A stretch of DNA of 64,000 bases from Streptomyces sp. NBC_01283 (GCF_041435335.1 NZ_CP108430.1:6795001-6859000); one strand, 5' to 3'; positions 8,330 to 16,679 are shown, counted from the first letter of the stretch. A program made the numbers and translations. Notes: a model not told the origin generated them from the letters alone.

Positions 8330-10237
8330 CTAGGGCGTCACGATCGCGAAATTCGGGTCCGGCTTGTCCACCACGCCGAGCAGCTCGGCGAGGAGTTTCG
8401 CGTCCCCCTCGACCTTGATGTCACCGAGCCCCTTGCCGCCCAGCATCGCGAGCAGCTGAGGCTTGGTCATCGTCAGGGTGACGCCCGCGTCCGGGTCCTT
8501 CTTCGTGTCGCTGCGGTAGGTCAACACGCCGTTCCGCAACGTCAGATGCCAGGTCTTGCCCAGGGCCGGAAGGCTCCAGTCCATGCGCAGCTTCAGGTCC
8601 CACGCCTTCGGACCGTTCACGCGGACAGCCACCGAGTCGATCAATTGGTCCACGGAGAGTGCCATCAGCATGTCCGCACTCGCCACGGAGGTGGGGGAGT
8701 CCTGCACGCCTTCGCGCAGCTCCTGGGCGCCCGTCAGATAGAAGTTGCGCCACACGGCGTTCTCCGAGGCTTGCCCCAACATGACGTAGAGCTTGGCGAG
8801 TTCGGACTTGGCGGCCTTATGCCCGGGGTCCGCGAACACGACGTGATTGAGCAGCGTCACCGCGAACCGCAGATCACCGCTGCCCGCGAACGCCTTGGCC
8901 TTCGCGACCGTCGCCGTACGGCCCCCCATGGCCTTCACATACCGCTTGGCCTCCTCGACCGGCGGATGCTCCCACAGATGCGCGGGATTACCGTCGAACC
9001 AGCCCATGTACCGCTGATAAATGCCCTTCACGTTATGGCTCAGCGACCCGTAGTACCCACGGTTCGCCCATACGCCGGCCAGCGCGGGCGGCAACTCGAT
9101 CTCCTCGGCGATCTCCCGCCCCGTCATCCCCGCATTGATCATCCGCAACGTCTGGTCATGCATGTACGCGTACAGATCCCGCTGCTGCTCAAGCAACTCC
9201 ACGATCGTCTCCCCGCCCCACGTCGGCCAGTGATGCGAGGCAAAGGCGACATCCACCCGCCCGTCGAAGAGGACCACCGACTCGTTCAGGTAGTGCGCCC
9301 ACTGCCGGGCGTCCCGCACCTGCGCGCCGCGCAGCGTGATGATGTTGTGCATCGTGTGGGTCGCGTTCTCCGCCATACAGACGGCACGCAACTCCGGCAG
9401 CACGAAATTCATCTCGGCGGGGGCCTCGGTCCCCGGCGTCATCTGGAACTCGAACCTCACCCCGTCGACCGTCTCGACCTGACCCGTCTCGGTGATGTCC
9501 TTGGTCGGCGGAATCAACCCGATCGACCCCAGGGACACGGTCTGCCCGAGCCCACAACCAATCTGCCCCACAGGCGACTTGGGCAGCAGCGCGCCGTACA
9601 TGTACCCCGAGCGCCGCTGCATCGCCGTACCGGCGTAGACGTTCTCGGAGACGGCGTGCTCCATGAACCCGTCGGGCGCGAGGATCGGTACGCCGTCCTC
9701 GGCCCCGTCCGGTAGCACGCCGCGGCAGCCGCCGAAGTGATCGACGTGCGGATGGGTGTAGACGAGCCCGGTGACCTTCTTGTCGCCACGGTGCGCGCGG
9801 TACAGCTTGAGCGCGGCGGCCGCGGTCTCCGCGGAAATCAGCGGATCGATGACGACGACACCGGTGTCGCCCTCGATGATCGTCATGTTCGACAGATCAA
9901 GCCCACGCACCTGATAGACACGCTCAGTGACCTTGTAGAGCCCCTGCTTCGACACGAGCTGCGACTGCCGCCACAGACTCTTGTGCGCGGACCTGGGTGC
10001 GTCCTTCTTGAGGAAGTCATACGCGTCGGCGTCCCAGACGACCTGCCCCTTGGCATTCTTCACGACCCCAGGGGCGAGGGCGGCGATGAACCCCTTGTCG
10101 GCATCGGCGAAGTCGTCCCCGCCCTTGCTGGTGCCGTCGCGGTCGACTGCGGAAGCGGTGTGCGGGTTCATGGCCACGGCTGCCGCGGCAGCACCCGCGG
10201 CAGCGGCGACGAAGCTGCGCCGGTTCAAGGGAGTCAT
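8330..10237 (-). CDS. Tat-exported alkyl/aryl-sulfatase-like metallo-beta-lactamase-fold protein
   Basis: 635 residues. The N-terminus MTPLNRRSFVAAAAG is a twin-arginine signal followed by an Ala-rich segment, so the protein is predicted to be exported folded. The metal-binding motif THPHVDHFGG (residues 161-170) and the downstream ENATHTMHNIITLRGAQVRD element match the SdsA/alkylsulfatase branch of the metallo-beta-lactamase fold. After it come a helical dimerisation region (about 400-510) and a C-terminal SCP2-like domain (about 515-635). Known relatives hydrolyse primary alkyl sulfates such as SDS to alcohol and sulfate. The specific substrate here is not known. It is a single-gene unit converging on pyk. 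Confidence 0.88.
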   Translation of the reverse strand: MTPLNRRSFVAAAAGAAAAAVAMNPHTASAVDRDGTSKGGDDFADADKGFIAALAPGVVKNAKGQVVWDADAYDFLKKDAPRSAHKSLWRQSQLVSKQGLYKVTERVYQVRGLDLSNMTIIEGDTGVVVIDPLISAETAAAALKLYRAHRGDKKVTGLVYTHPHVDHFGGCRGVLPDGAEDGVPILAPDGFMEHAVSENVYAGTAMQRRSGYMYGALLPKSPVGQIGCGLGQTVSLGSIGLIPPTKDITETGQVETVDGVRFEFQMTPGTEAPAEMNFVLPELRAVCMAENATHTMHNIITLRGAQVRDARQWAHYLNESVVLFDGRVDVAFASHHWPTWGGETIVELLEQQRDLYAYMHDQTLRMINAGMTGREIAEEIELPPALAGVWANRGYYGSLSHNVKGIYQRYMGWFDGNPAHLWEHPPVEEAKRYVKAMGGRTATVAKAKAFAGSGDLRFAVTLLNHVVFADPGHKAAKSELAKLYVMLGQASENAVWRNFYLTGAQELREGVQDSPTSVASADMLMALSVDQLIDSVAVRVNGPKAWDLKLRMDWSLPALGKTWHLTLRNGVLTYRSDTKKDPDAGVTLTMTKPQLLAMLGGKGLGDIKVEGDAKLLAELLGVVDKPDPNFAIVTP

Positions 10238-10367
10238 GCGGCCGAAGATCGCAGCGGGGTATGGGGCGGGGCAAGGGTTCGCCGCGGATTTGGGGCAGCT
10301 CCCAGGGAGGGCGGGGGAGGGGAGTGACGCGTCATATTGCGCGGGCGGGGTGGGGTTAGTACTCCGG

Positions 10368-11135
10368 TCAGTACTTGGGGCCTACGTGGGTGTCCATGAG
10401 GGCTACTGAGGCTTTGCGGGCGACGGAGATGTTGCGGTGGTTCGCCGCCTTCCATTCGACGCTGACCCTGTCCAGGGTGTCGGTGAAGAGCTGGATGATG
10501 TCGCCTGACAGATTGGTGAAGAAGTACCGGGGATACTCGTAGCGCTTGCGCTCACCGGCGACGATGCGGGTGGTCCAGTTGGTGATCCGGCAGCCGTCGG
10601 AGTGGATGAGGCCGCGGATGAACTCCCAGGGGTGGGCGTCGACGATCTCCTGCTGCCACAGTTCGAGGGCGATGACGCGCTCGTGCTTCTTGCCGGGTCC
10701 GTGTTGGGGGAAGAGACAGGGCCAGTGCTTGCTCCAGCAGGTGACGTACTGGCAGCCCTCGCTCTGGACGCGGCAGACCTGGTTGTCCGGACGTACTGAC
10801 TGGATGGCGCTGGCGCAGGCTTCGATGAGACCGGGCCACGCGTCGGCGCACGCGATCCGCAGGGAGTGGACACCTCGCCTCTGGAAGCTGATGCAGCCGT
10901 CGCCGAGGTAGAGGCCGAGCAAGTAGGAGTAGGCGGCCGAGTCTTCGGGCTTTCTGGGAACGTCGCAGCACCTCGGACACGGAGCCGCCCGATTCATCCA
11001 GTCGAGCGGTTCGACGCGGGTCTGCCAGGAGCGGATCGCAGCGCGCGATATGCCGGTTTCCTTGCTGACGGAGTTCAGGCTGCGGCCTTGCCCGACCAGC
11101 ACCAGGGCTCGCTTTCGCATGCCGATGTCGTACAT
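10368..11135 (-). CDS. Free-standing HTH plus LAGLIDADG-type protein
   Basis: About 255 residues from the ATG at MYDIGMRKRA; MRKRA five codons later is an alternative, and upstream in-frame sequence runs into the tRNA gene and is not coding. Residues 6-40 form a helix-turn-helix of resolvase/transposase type (GRSLNSVSKETGISRAAIRS). A CPRCC cluster follows at about 53-57. Two LAGLIDADG-like helices are clear: LLGLYLGDG (72-80, Asp79) and FIRGLIHSDG (172-181, Asp180), about 100 residues apart as in monomeric homing endonucleases, both retaining the metal-binding Asp. It could be a homing endonuclease or a domesticated DNA-binding regulator. It is noticeably less GC-rich than its neighbours and lies 110 bases beyond the 3' end of a tRNA gene on the same strand. 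Confidence 0.75.
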   Translation of the reverse strand: MYDIGMRKRALVLVGQGRSLNSVSKETGISRAAIRSWQTRVEPLDWMNRAAPCPRCCDVPRKPEDSAAYSYLLGLYLGDGCISFQRRGVHSLRIACADAWPGLIEACASAIQSVRPDNQVCRVQSEGCQYVTCWSKHWPCLFPQHGPGKKHERVIALELWQQEIVDAHPWEFIRGLIHSDGCRITNWTTRIVAGERKRYEYPRYFFTNLSGDIIQLFTDTLDRVSVEWKAANHRNISVARKASVALMDTHVGPKY

Positions 11136-11225
11136 ATGGCTGAGCGTCGCTGGATCTTGCTGACCCTGTGGGGATTCGTAGGTGCGTTCACTGCGACGAG
11201 TGAAGATCGCCAACCTACTAGGGAG

Positions 11226-11240
11226 CCTTCGATTCGAAGG
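11226..11240. repeat. CCTTC-N5-GAAGG inverted repeat on the 3' side of the tRNA
   Basis: CCTTCGATTCGAAGG, a short inverted repeat (six pairs around ATT) five bases beyond the tRNA 3' end. The same CCTTC-N5-GAAGG arrangement occurs two bases outside the tRNA 5' end. It may be a processing or weak termination hairpin for the tRNA transcript. Confidence 0.6.
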
Positions 11241-11245
11241 TAAAG

Positions 11246-11318
11246 TGCCCCGGGTGGGATTCGAACCCACGCTGGATGGTGTTTGAGACCACTGCCTCTA
11301 CCGCTGGGCTACCGGGGC
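11246..11318 (-). tRNA. tRNA with anticodon CAA (Leu codon UUG), short variable loop
   Basis: A 73-nt cloverleaf read on the minus strand: acceptor GCCCCGG pairs with CCGGGGC, three-base D stem GCC/GGC with a GG-containing loop, anticodon stem GTGGT/ACCAT around loop CTCAAAC giving anticodon CAA, five-base variable region CCAGC, T arm GTGGG-TTCGAAT-CCCAC, discriminator A. No CCA is encoded. The anticodon reads the leucine codon UUG, and the discriminator A and three-pair D stem suit leucine. The long variable arm expected of bacterial tRNA-Leu is absent, so charging identity is not certain. Confidence 0.85.
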
Positions 11319-11320
11319 AT

Positions 11321-11335
11321 CCTTCAGAACGAAGG
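11321..11335. repeat. CCTTC-N5-GAAGG inverted repeat on the 5' side of the tRNA
   Basis: CCTTCAGAACGAAGG begins two bases outside the tRNA 5' end. With the copy at 11226-11240 it brackets the tRNA gene almost symmetrically. Only the arms are shared; the five central bases differ. Confidence 0.55.
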
Positions 11336-11421
11336 TCGGCGGTGACCCGCCGTGTCTCAAACATACAGGAGCTAGGTAGGCTCAAGGCAAGCAGTAGCCT
11401 GCCCCGCACCTAGGAGCCCCC

Positions 11422-12078
11422 GTGACTTCCCCCGAGTCGCCCCAGCCCGTAGCCGATGACGACGACAAGTCGCACGTGCCTCCGCTGACGACCCGTGTCG
11501 TCATCGCCGAGGACGAGGCTCTCATCCGGCTCGACCTCAAGGAGATGCTCGAGGAGGAGGGTTACACCGTCGTCGGCGAGGCCGGTGACGGCGAGAAGGC
11601 CGTCGAGCTGGCCCGCGAGCACAAGCCGGACCTGGTGATCCTTGACGTGAAGATGCCCGTCATGGACGGCATCTCGGCGGCCGAGAAGATCGCTGAGGAG
11701 TCCATTGCCCCGGTGCTGATGCTGACCGCGTTCTCGCAGCGTGACCTGGTCGAGCGGGCCAGGGACGCGGGCGCGATGGCGTACCTCGTGAAGCCCTTCA
11801 GCAAGACCGACGTGGTGCCGGCGATCGAGATGGCCGTCTCGCGTTTCGCGGAGCTGAAGACGCTGGAGAGTGAGGTCGCGGACCTCACGCTGCGGCTGGA
11901 GACGCGGAAGCTGGTGGACCGTGCGAAGTCGATTCTGCAGACGGAGTACGGCCTGACGGAGCCCGCCGCGTTCCGGTGGATCCAGAAGACGTCGATGGAC
12001 CGGCGTCTGTCGATGCAGCAGGTAGCGGAGGCGGTCATCGAGGACGCCGACGAGAAGAAGGCGGCGAAGGGGCAGTAG
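11422..12078 (+). CDS. ANTAR-domain response regulator (PdtaR-like)
   Basis: 218 residues from a GTG start preceded by TAGGAG. Residues about 25-140 form a CheY-like receiver: acidic pair Glu30/Asp31, phospho-acceptor Asp75 in LVILDVKMP, the Thr in MLTAF, and Lys in YLVKPFSKTD. A coiled-coil-forming linker (about 142-165) leads to a C-terminal ANTAR three-helix domain (VDRAKSILQTEYGLTEPAAF), which binds paired hairpins in nascent RNA to antiterminate transcription. The architecture equals PdtaR of Mycobacterium and the single ANTAR regulator next to the liv operon in Streptomyces. No partner kinase is adjacent; in PdtaR systems the kinase is often unlinked. Confidence 0.92.
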   Translation: MTSPESPQPVADDDDKSHVPPLTTRVVIAEDEALIRLDLKEMLEEEGYTVVGEAGDGEKAVELAREHKPDLVILDVKMPVMDGISAAEKIAEESIAPVLMLTAFSQRDLVERARDAGAMAYLVKPFSKTDVVPAIEMAVSRFAELKTLESEVADLTLRLETRKLVDRAKSILQTEYGLTEPAAFRWIQKTSMDRRLSMQQVAEAVIEDADEKKAAKGQ

Positions 12079-12100
12079 CTCCAGGTCCCGAGCGTAGACG

Positions 12101-12146
12101 TACGAGAAGGCCCGCACCCCGGCTTGGGGGTGCGGGCCTTCTCGTA
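12101..12146. terminator. Bidirectional terminator between the ANTAR regulator and livF
   Basis: A 20-bp perfect stem (left arm begins TACGAGAAGGCCCGCACCCC) with a six-base loop GGCTTG. It lies 22 bases after the regulator stop and 15 bases from the livF stop, so it closes both convergent units. Confidence 0.85.
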
Positions 12147-12161
12147 TACCGGGACGGAGTC

Positions 12162-12878
12162 CTAGTCCTCGCCGAGGTACGCCTTGCGCACGGACTCGTC
12201 GTGCAGCAGGTCGTTCCCCGTGCCGGAGAGGACGATCTTGCCGACTTCCATGACATGACCGTGGTCGGCGAGCGAGAGCGCCGCCTGGGCGTTCTGTTCG
12301 ACGAGCAGAATCGTGGTGCCCTGGGATTTCAGCTCGGCGATGGTCGCCATGATCTTCTGCATCATGATCGGCGAAAGGCCCATGGAGGGTTCGTCGAGCA
12401 TGAGCAGTTTCGGCTGGGACATGAGGGCGCGCCCCATGGCGAGCATTTGCTGCTCGCCGCCGGAGAGTGTGCCTGCCGCCTGCTTTCTGCGTTCCCCGAG
12501 AATGGGGAAGAGCTCGTAGGCGCGCGCGATGTCCTTTTCGATGGCGGCCTTGTCGCTGCGCAGGTATGCGCCGAGGCGCAGATTGTTCTCGATCGTCATG
12601 CGCGGGAAGATGTGGCGGCCCTCGGGGGAGTGTGCGAGGCCGAGGGCGACAATCTGGTCGGCGCGGTATTTCCGCAGTGCTTTCCCGTTGAATTTGATGG
12701 AGCCGCCGACTGGCTTGAGCAGTCCGGAGAGCGTGCGCAGTGTGGTGGTCTTGCCTGCGCCGTTCGTGCCGATCAGCGTGACGACCTCGCCGGCCTCGAC
12801 CTTGAAGGAGATGCCCTTGACGGCTTCGATCTTGCCGTAGGCGACCTTGAGGTCCTCGACTTCGAGCAGTGCGGTCAT
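12162..12878 (-). CDS. livF: Branched-chain amino-acid ABC transporter ATPase LivF
   Basis: 238 residues. Walker A is GTNGAGKTT (about 37-45), the ABC signature LSGGEQQM (about 138-145) and Walker B LLMLDEPSMGLSP (about 157-169), followed by the H-loop region. The element RHIFPRMTIENNLRLGAYLR identifies the LivF subfamily. It couples ATP hydrolysis to branched-chain amino-acid uptake with LivG, LivH, LivM and the LivK lipoprotein. It is the last gene of the operon and overlaps livG by four bases. Confidence 0.95.
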   Translation of the reverse strand: MTALLEVEDLKVAYGKIEAVKGISFKVEAGEVVTLIGTNGAGKTTTLRTLSGLLKPVGGSIKFNGKALRKYRADQIVALGLAHSPEGRHIFPRMTIENNLRLGAYLRSDKAAIEKDIARAYELFPILGERRKQAAGTLSGGEQQMLAMGRALMSQPKLLMLDEPSMGLSPIMMQKIMATIAELKSQGTTILLVEQNAQAALSLADHGHVMEVGKIVLSGTGNDLLHDESVRKAYLGED

Positions 12879-13744
12879 CGGCTGGTCTCCTCGTCGCCCG
12901 TCGCGTCGGCTTCCGTGCTGCCGGGGGCACCTTCGAAGGGTTCGCCCAGGTAGGCGGCGATGACGCGGTCGTCCTGTTGGACGGTTTCACTGTCGCCCTC
13001 GACGAGTTTCTCGCCTTGGACGAGTACGGCCACGCGGTCGCACAGGTTGAAGATGAAGCGCATGTCGTGCTCGATGACGAGGACGGCGATGCCCATGTCC
13101 CGGATGGCGAGGACGAGTTCCTCGGTGGCGCGGGTCTCCTGCGGGTTCATGCCGGCGGTGGGCTCGTCCAGGAGGAGCAGGCCGGGCTCGCTCGCGAGTG
13201 CCCTGGCGATCTCCAGCTTGCGCTGTTCGCCGTAGGGGAGGTTGCGGGAGAGGTGTTCCGCCTTCTCGGCGAGGCCGACGAACTCCAGGAGTTCCAGGGC
13301 GCGGGCTTTGGACTTGGCCTCGGCCTTGTGGAAGCCGGGGCCGCGCAGGAGGGCGGACCAGAGGCCTTCCTTGGTCCGTGTGTGGCGGCCGACGAGGACG
13401 TTCTCGAGGACCGTCATGTTGGCGAAGAGGCGGATGTTCTGGAAGGTGCGGGCCACGCCGGCCGCGGTGACCTTGAAGGATTTGCTGGGCAGGACCTTGC
13501 CCTTGTACCGGACCTCTCCCTCGGTGGGGATGTAGAGGCCGGTGAGGCAGTTGAAGAAGGTGGTCTTGCCCGCGCCGTTGGGGCCGATGAGGCCGACGAT
13601 CTCGCCGCTGTTGACGGTGAGGTCGACGGAGCGTACGGCGGTGAGGCCGCCGAACCGCATCGTGACGCCCTTGGCGTCCAGGACGGTCTCCCCGGCGGGT
13701 GTCGCGGCGGGGCTGTCCTTGCTGGTGGTGGTGTCGGTGGTCAT
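12875..13744 (-). CDS. livG: Branched-chain amino-acid ABC transporter ATPase LivG
   Basis: 289 residues, ATG start. After a short Thr/Ala-rich N-terminus come Walker A GPNGAGKTT, the LivG-specific AAGVARTFQNIRLFANMTVLE stretch in separated parts, a signature region LPYGEQRKLEIARAL (degenerate serine position, normal for LivG) and Walker B LLLLDEPTAGMNP. The C-terminus has an approximately 30-residue acidic/Thr tail beyond the usual end. It lies 3 bases after livM and overlaps livF by four bases, so it is translated as part of one operon. Confidence 0.95.
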   Translation of the reverse strand: MTTDTTTSKDSPAATPAGETVLDAKGVTMRFGGLTAVRSVDLTVNSGEIVGLIGPNGAGKTTFFNCLTGLYIPTEGEVRYKGKVLPSKSFKVTAAGVARTFQNIRLFANMTVLENVLVGRHTRTKEGLWSALLRGPGFHKAEAKSKARALELLEFVGLAEKAEHLSRNLPYGEQRKLEIARALASEPGLLLLDEPTAGMNPQETRATEELVLAIRDMGIAVLVIEHDMRFIFNLCDRVAVLVQGEKLVEGDSETVQQDDRVIAAYLGEPFEGAPGSTEADATGDEETSR

Positions 13745-13747
13745 GGC

Positions 13748-15592
13748 TCAGGCCCCTGTCTTGCTGAGGACTGTGGGTGGCGGCGTGTCGCCTGGGGCCA
13801 GTTCGGCCTCGTGGAATTCGAGCTGGCGGCGGCGGTTGGGGATGAGGCCTTCGGGGCGGAAGCGCATGAGCAGTACGAGTGCGAGGCCGAAGGCGAAGAG
13901 CTGGTAGTCGCCGAGGAACGACAGCTTGCTCGGGATGAGGTAGAGCAGTGCCGCGCCGACCAGGGGTCCGCTGATGGTGCCCATGCCGCCGAGGACGACG
14001 GCGGCGAGCAGGAAGGCGGAGTTGGGCGGGACGGTGTTGGCGAATTGGTACTGCTCGGGTGTGACCGTGTACGTCACGTGTGCCTGCACGGTGCCTGCGA
14101 GTCCGGCGAGCGAGGCGCCGAGCGCGAAGGCGATGAGCTTCACGCGGAAGCCGTTGATGCCCATGGCTAGCGCGGCGGTCTCGTCCTCGCGGATGGCGAC
14201 CCAGGCGCGCCCGATGCGGGAGTCCTCGCTGCGCTTGAAGACGAGCACGACGACGAGGGTGATGAGCAGCATCAGGAAGAAGTAGTTCGCGAAGCGCCCG
14301 ATGGTGAAGCCGGCGATGGTGTGCTCGACGCCGAGGTCGAAGCCGAGGATCTTCAGGTTCGGGATCGAGGAGATGCCGTTGGAGCCGTTGGTGATGTCCG
14401 GGCCCGAGGTGCCGTCGGAGTTCATGGCGACGAGCCGGAAGATCTCTCCGAAGCCGAGGGTGACGATGGCGAGGTAGTCGCCGCGCAGTCGCAGGGTCGG
14501 TGCGCCGATGAGCACGCCGAAGACCAGTGATGCGCCGGCGCCGACGAGGATCGCGCCCCAGAACGGCAGGTGGACGTCGAAGGGCGAGGACGGTGAGCCG
14601 GAGACCATGGATGCCGCGTAGGCGCCGACGCCGAGGAAGGCGACGTATCCGAGGTCGAGGAGGCCGGCGAGGCCGACGACGATGTTCAGGCCGAGTGCGA
14701 CGGTGGCGAAGATGAGGATGTAGACGCCGATGGTGGCGTATTGGTCGTCGCTCTGGGTGAACGGGAAGGCCGCGGCGGCGAGGAAGGCGCCGGTGAGTGT
14801 GACGTGTCGGTGCCGTGCGGTGTACGTGGAGACCTGTGCGACGAGGCCCGCCTTGGACAGTGCGGCGAAGCTGAACGCGACGGTGACCAGGAAGCCGATG
14901 AAGAGTTCGTCGTACTCGGTGCCGATGCCGTAGGTGAAGACCAGCAGGCCCACGGCGAGCGCGGCGACGATGACCAGGATCTCGACGTAGTTGGGGAGCT
15001 TGCGCGCGGTGTGCGGGGCTTCGGCGGCGAAGGCGCCCTTGAAGATGGTCATGCCGTTGCGCATGCGGTGCTTGAACTGCTCGCTGCCGCTGTCCTCGCT
15101 GTCGACCGCGTAGGTGTGCGGTCGTTTGAAGGGCAGGGCGAGGGCGCCGACGAAGGCGCCGAGGGTGGCGATGGCGGCGACCCAGCCGCCGGGTTCCAGG
15201 TTGGCGAGTCCGCCGAGCTGGTAGCTGATCGAGATGATCGTGTACCAGGTGGTGGCGAAGGCGGCGAGTGCCGCGTATTTCAGGGCGGCGTCGGCTCCGG
15301 CGGGGGCGAGCGCCCGTACACCCTTGATGCCGTAGGAGGCGAGGCCGAAGACCGTGGTGAGGATGCCGGCGATCAGGACGAGCACCTGGAGGCCGCCGGG
15401 GTAGCCGTAGACGGTGAGGTCGCCGGGGAACGCGGCGGTCCAGGTCCATGCCATGAACGTGGAGACGATGGTGAGGATGCCGCCGCCGGTGGCCAGTGCG
15501 CGGGCGGGGCCCTCGGGGATGGCGATGAGGCCGGTGGTGGTGTGGTTCTGCTTGGGGGTGGGCGCGTCGGCCGCGGTGGTCTGTGTGGTCAT
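13748..15592 (-). CDS. livM: Branched-chain amino-acid ABC transporter permease LivM (N-terminally extended)
   Basis: 614 residues from the ATG at MTTQTTAADAP; a GTG three codons upstream overlaps the livH stop as GTGA and is an equally possible start. The C-terminal half is the conserved LivM permease: NIVVGLAGLLDLGYVAFLGVGAYAA in parts, ALRRD-like loop THRLRGDYLAIVTLGFGEI in parts, and the EAA-type cytoplasmic loop SRIGRAWVAIREDE. The first 250 residues add several extra hydrophobic segments and a charged loop not in the E. coli protein (about 425 residues). Such long LivM proteins are common in Streptomyces as I recall. Confidence 0.93.
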   Translation of the reverse strand: MTTQTTAADAPTPKQNHTTTGLIAIPEGPARALATGGGILTIVSTFMAWTWTAAFPGDLTVYGYPGGLQVLVLIAGILTTVFGLASYGIKGVRALAPAGADAALKYAALAAFATTWYTIISISYQLGGLANLEPGGWVAAIATLGAFVGALALPFKRPHTYAVDSEDSGSEQFKHRMRNGMTIFKGAFAAEAPHTARKLPNYVEILVIVAALAVGLLVFTYGIGTEYDELFIGFLVTVAFSFAALSKAGLVAQVSTYTARHRHVTLTGAFLAAAAFPFTQSDDQYATIGVYILIFATVALGLNIVVGLAGLLDLGYVAFLGVGAYAASMVSGSPSSPFDVHLPFWGAILVGAGASLVFGVLIGAPTLRLRGDYLAIVTLGFGEIFRLVAMNSDGTSGPDITNGSNGISSIPNLKILGFDLGVEHTIAGFTIGRFANYFFLMLLITLVVVLVFKRSEDSRIGRAWVAIREDETAALAMGINGFRVKLIAFALGASLAGLAGTVQAHVTYTVTPEQYQFANTVPPNSAFLLAAVVLGGMGTISGPLVGAALLYLIPSKLSFLGDYQLFAFGLALVLLMRFRPEGLIPNRRRQLEFHEAELAPGDTPPPTVLSKTGA

Positions 15593-15597
15593 GGTTG

Positions 15598-16527
15598 TCA
15601 CGCCCTGTCCGCGACGCGCTCGCCAAGGAGACCTTGTGGCCTGACGAGGAGTACGACGATGAGGAGTACGAAGGCCCAGACGTCGGCCCAGGACTGCCCG
15701 CCGAGCTGGCTCATGCCGGGGATGTCGTTCATGTAGGCGGTGGCCATGGCTTCGGCGATGCCGAGGACGAGGCCGCCGATCATGGCGCCGTAGATGTTGC
15801 CGATGCCTCCGAGTACGGCGGCGGTGAAGGCCTTGAGGCCCCAGAGGAAGCCCATGCGGAACTGGACTTCTCCGTAGCGGAATCCGTAGGCGACGGCGGC
15901 GATGCCGGCGAAGGCGGCGCCGATGGCGAAGGCCACGACGATGACGCGGTCGGTGTTGACGCCCATGAGCTTGGCGGTGTCGGGGTCCTGTGCGGTGGCC
16001 TGCATGCCGCGTCCGACGCGGGTTTTCATCACGAACCAGCCGAGGGCGAACATGCAGATCGGGGCGGTGATCAGCAGGAAGATGTCGCCGGGCTGGATGG
16101 TGATGGACCCGAGGTGGATGGAGTCGCCGGGCATCTCGGGGAAGGTGCGGGACGATTTCGCGTTGGGGTACCAGGCCCAGACGGCCTGCTGCAGCGCGAG
16201 CGAGAGGCCGATGGCGGTGATGAGGGGTGCGAGGCGGGGTGCGCCGCGCAGGGGGCGGTAGGCGAAGCGTTCGGCTCCGACCGCTATGAGGGTGGAGACG
16301 ACGACGGCGCCTATGAGCATCAGTGGCAGTGCGAGCCACATGCTGGTTCCGCCGGGCAGCCACAGCCAGACGGTGAGGGCGCCGAAGCCGCCGACCATGA
16401 AGATCTCGCCGTGGGCGAAGTTGATGAGCTGGACGATGCCGTAGACCATTGTGTAGCCGATGGCGATCAGGCCGTACATGGATCCCAGTAGCAGGCCGTT
16501 GACCAGCTGTTGCGGCAGTTCGTGCAC
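15598..16527 (-). CDS. livH: Branched-chain amino-acid ABC transporter permease LivH
   Basis: 309 residues beginning MHELPQQLVNGLLLGSMYG, the classic LivH start, with eight or so membrane segments. INFAHGEIFMVGGF marks the first conserved loop and ATAQDPDTAKLMGVN is the EAA-type cytoplasmic coupling loop. With LivM it forms the membrane channel of the branched-chain amino-acid importer. A strong hairpin lies 92 bases upstream, separating it from livK. Confidence 0.95.
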   Translation of the reverse strand: MHELPQQLVNGLLLGSMYGLIAIGYTMVYGIVQLINFAHGEIFMVGGFGALTVWLWLPGGTSMWLALPLMLIGAVVVSTLIAVGAERFAYRPLRGAPRLAPLITAIGLSLALQQAVWAWYPNAKSSRTFPEMPGDSIHLGSITIQPGDIFLLITAPICMFALGWFVMKTRVGRGMQATAQDPDTAKLMGVNTDRVIVVAFAIGAAFAGIAAVAYGFRYGEVQFRMGFLWGLKAFTAAVLGGIGNIYGAMIGGLVLGIAEAMATAYMNDIPGMSQLGGQSWADVWAFVLLIVVLLVRPQGLLGERVADRA

Positions 16528-16618
16528 CGCAGGTCCTCCGAGTCTTTCGGTGTCGTTCGGCCTGCGTGCGGTGGCGGTGGGCCTCGCTGGCCGTACGGCT
16601 TAGGTGACGGATGCGACG

Positions 16619-16655
16619 CCGCGCGGGGCGCTGCAAGAGGCAGCGCCCCGCGCGG
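16619..16655 (-). terminator. Intra-operon hairpin between livK and livH
   Basis: A perfect 16-bp stem (CCGCGCGGGGCGCTGC and its complement) with loop AAGAG, 24 bases after the livK stop. In this position it probably terminates most livK transcripts or stabilises their 3' ends, so that binding protein outnumbers the membrane complex. Confidence 0.75.
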
Positions 16656-16679
16656 TGGTGTCGTGGGCTGCGGGGTGGA

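Noticed and set aside
11226..11335. tRNA-site integrated mobile island (attL/attR)
   Set aside because: No integrase gene, and no duplicated tRNA 3' end is visible within the window. Only a single LAGLIDADG protein and short inverted repeats are present.
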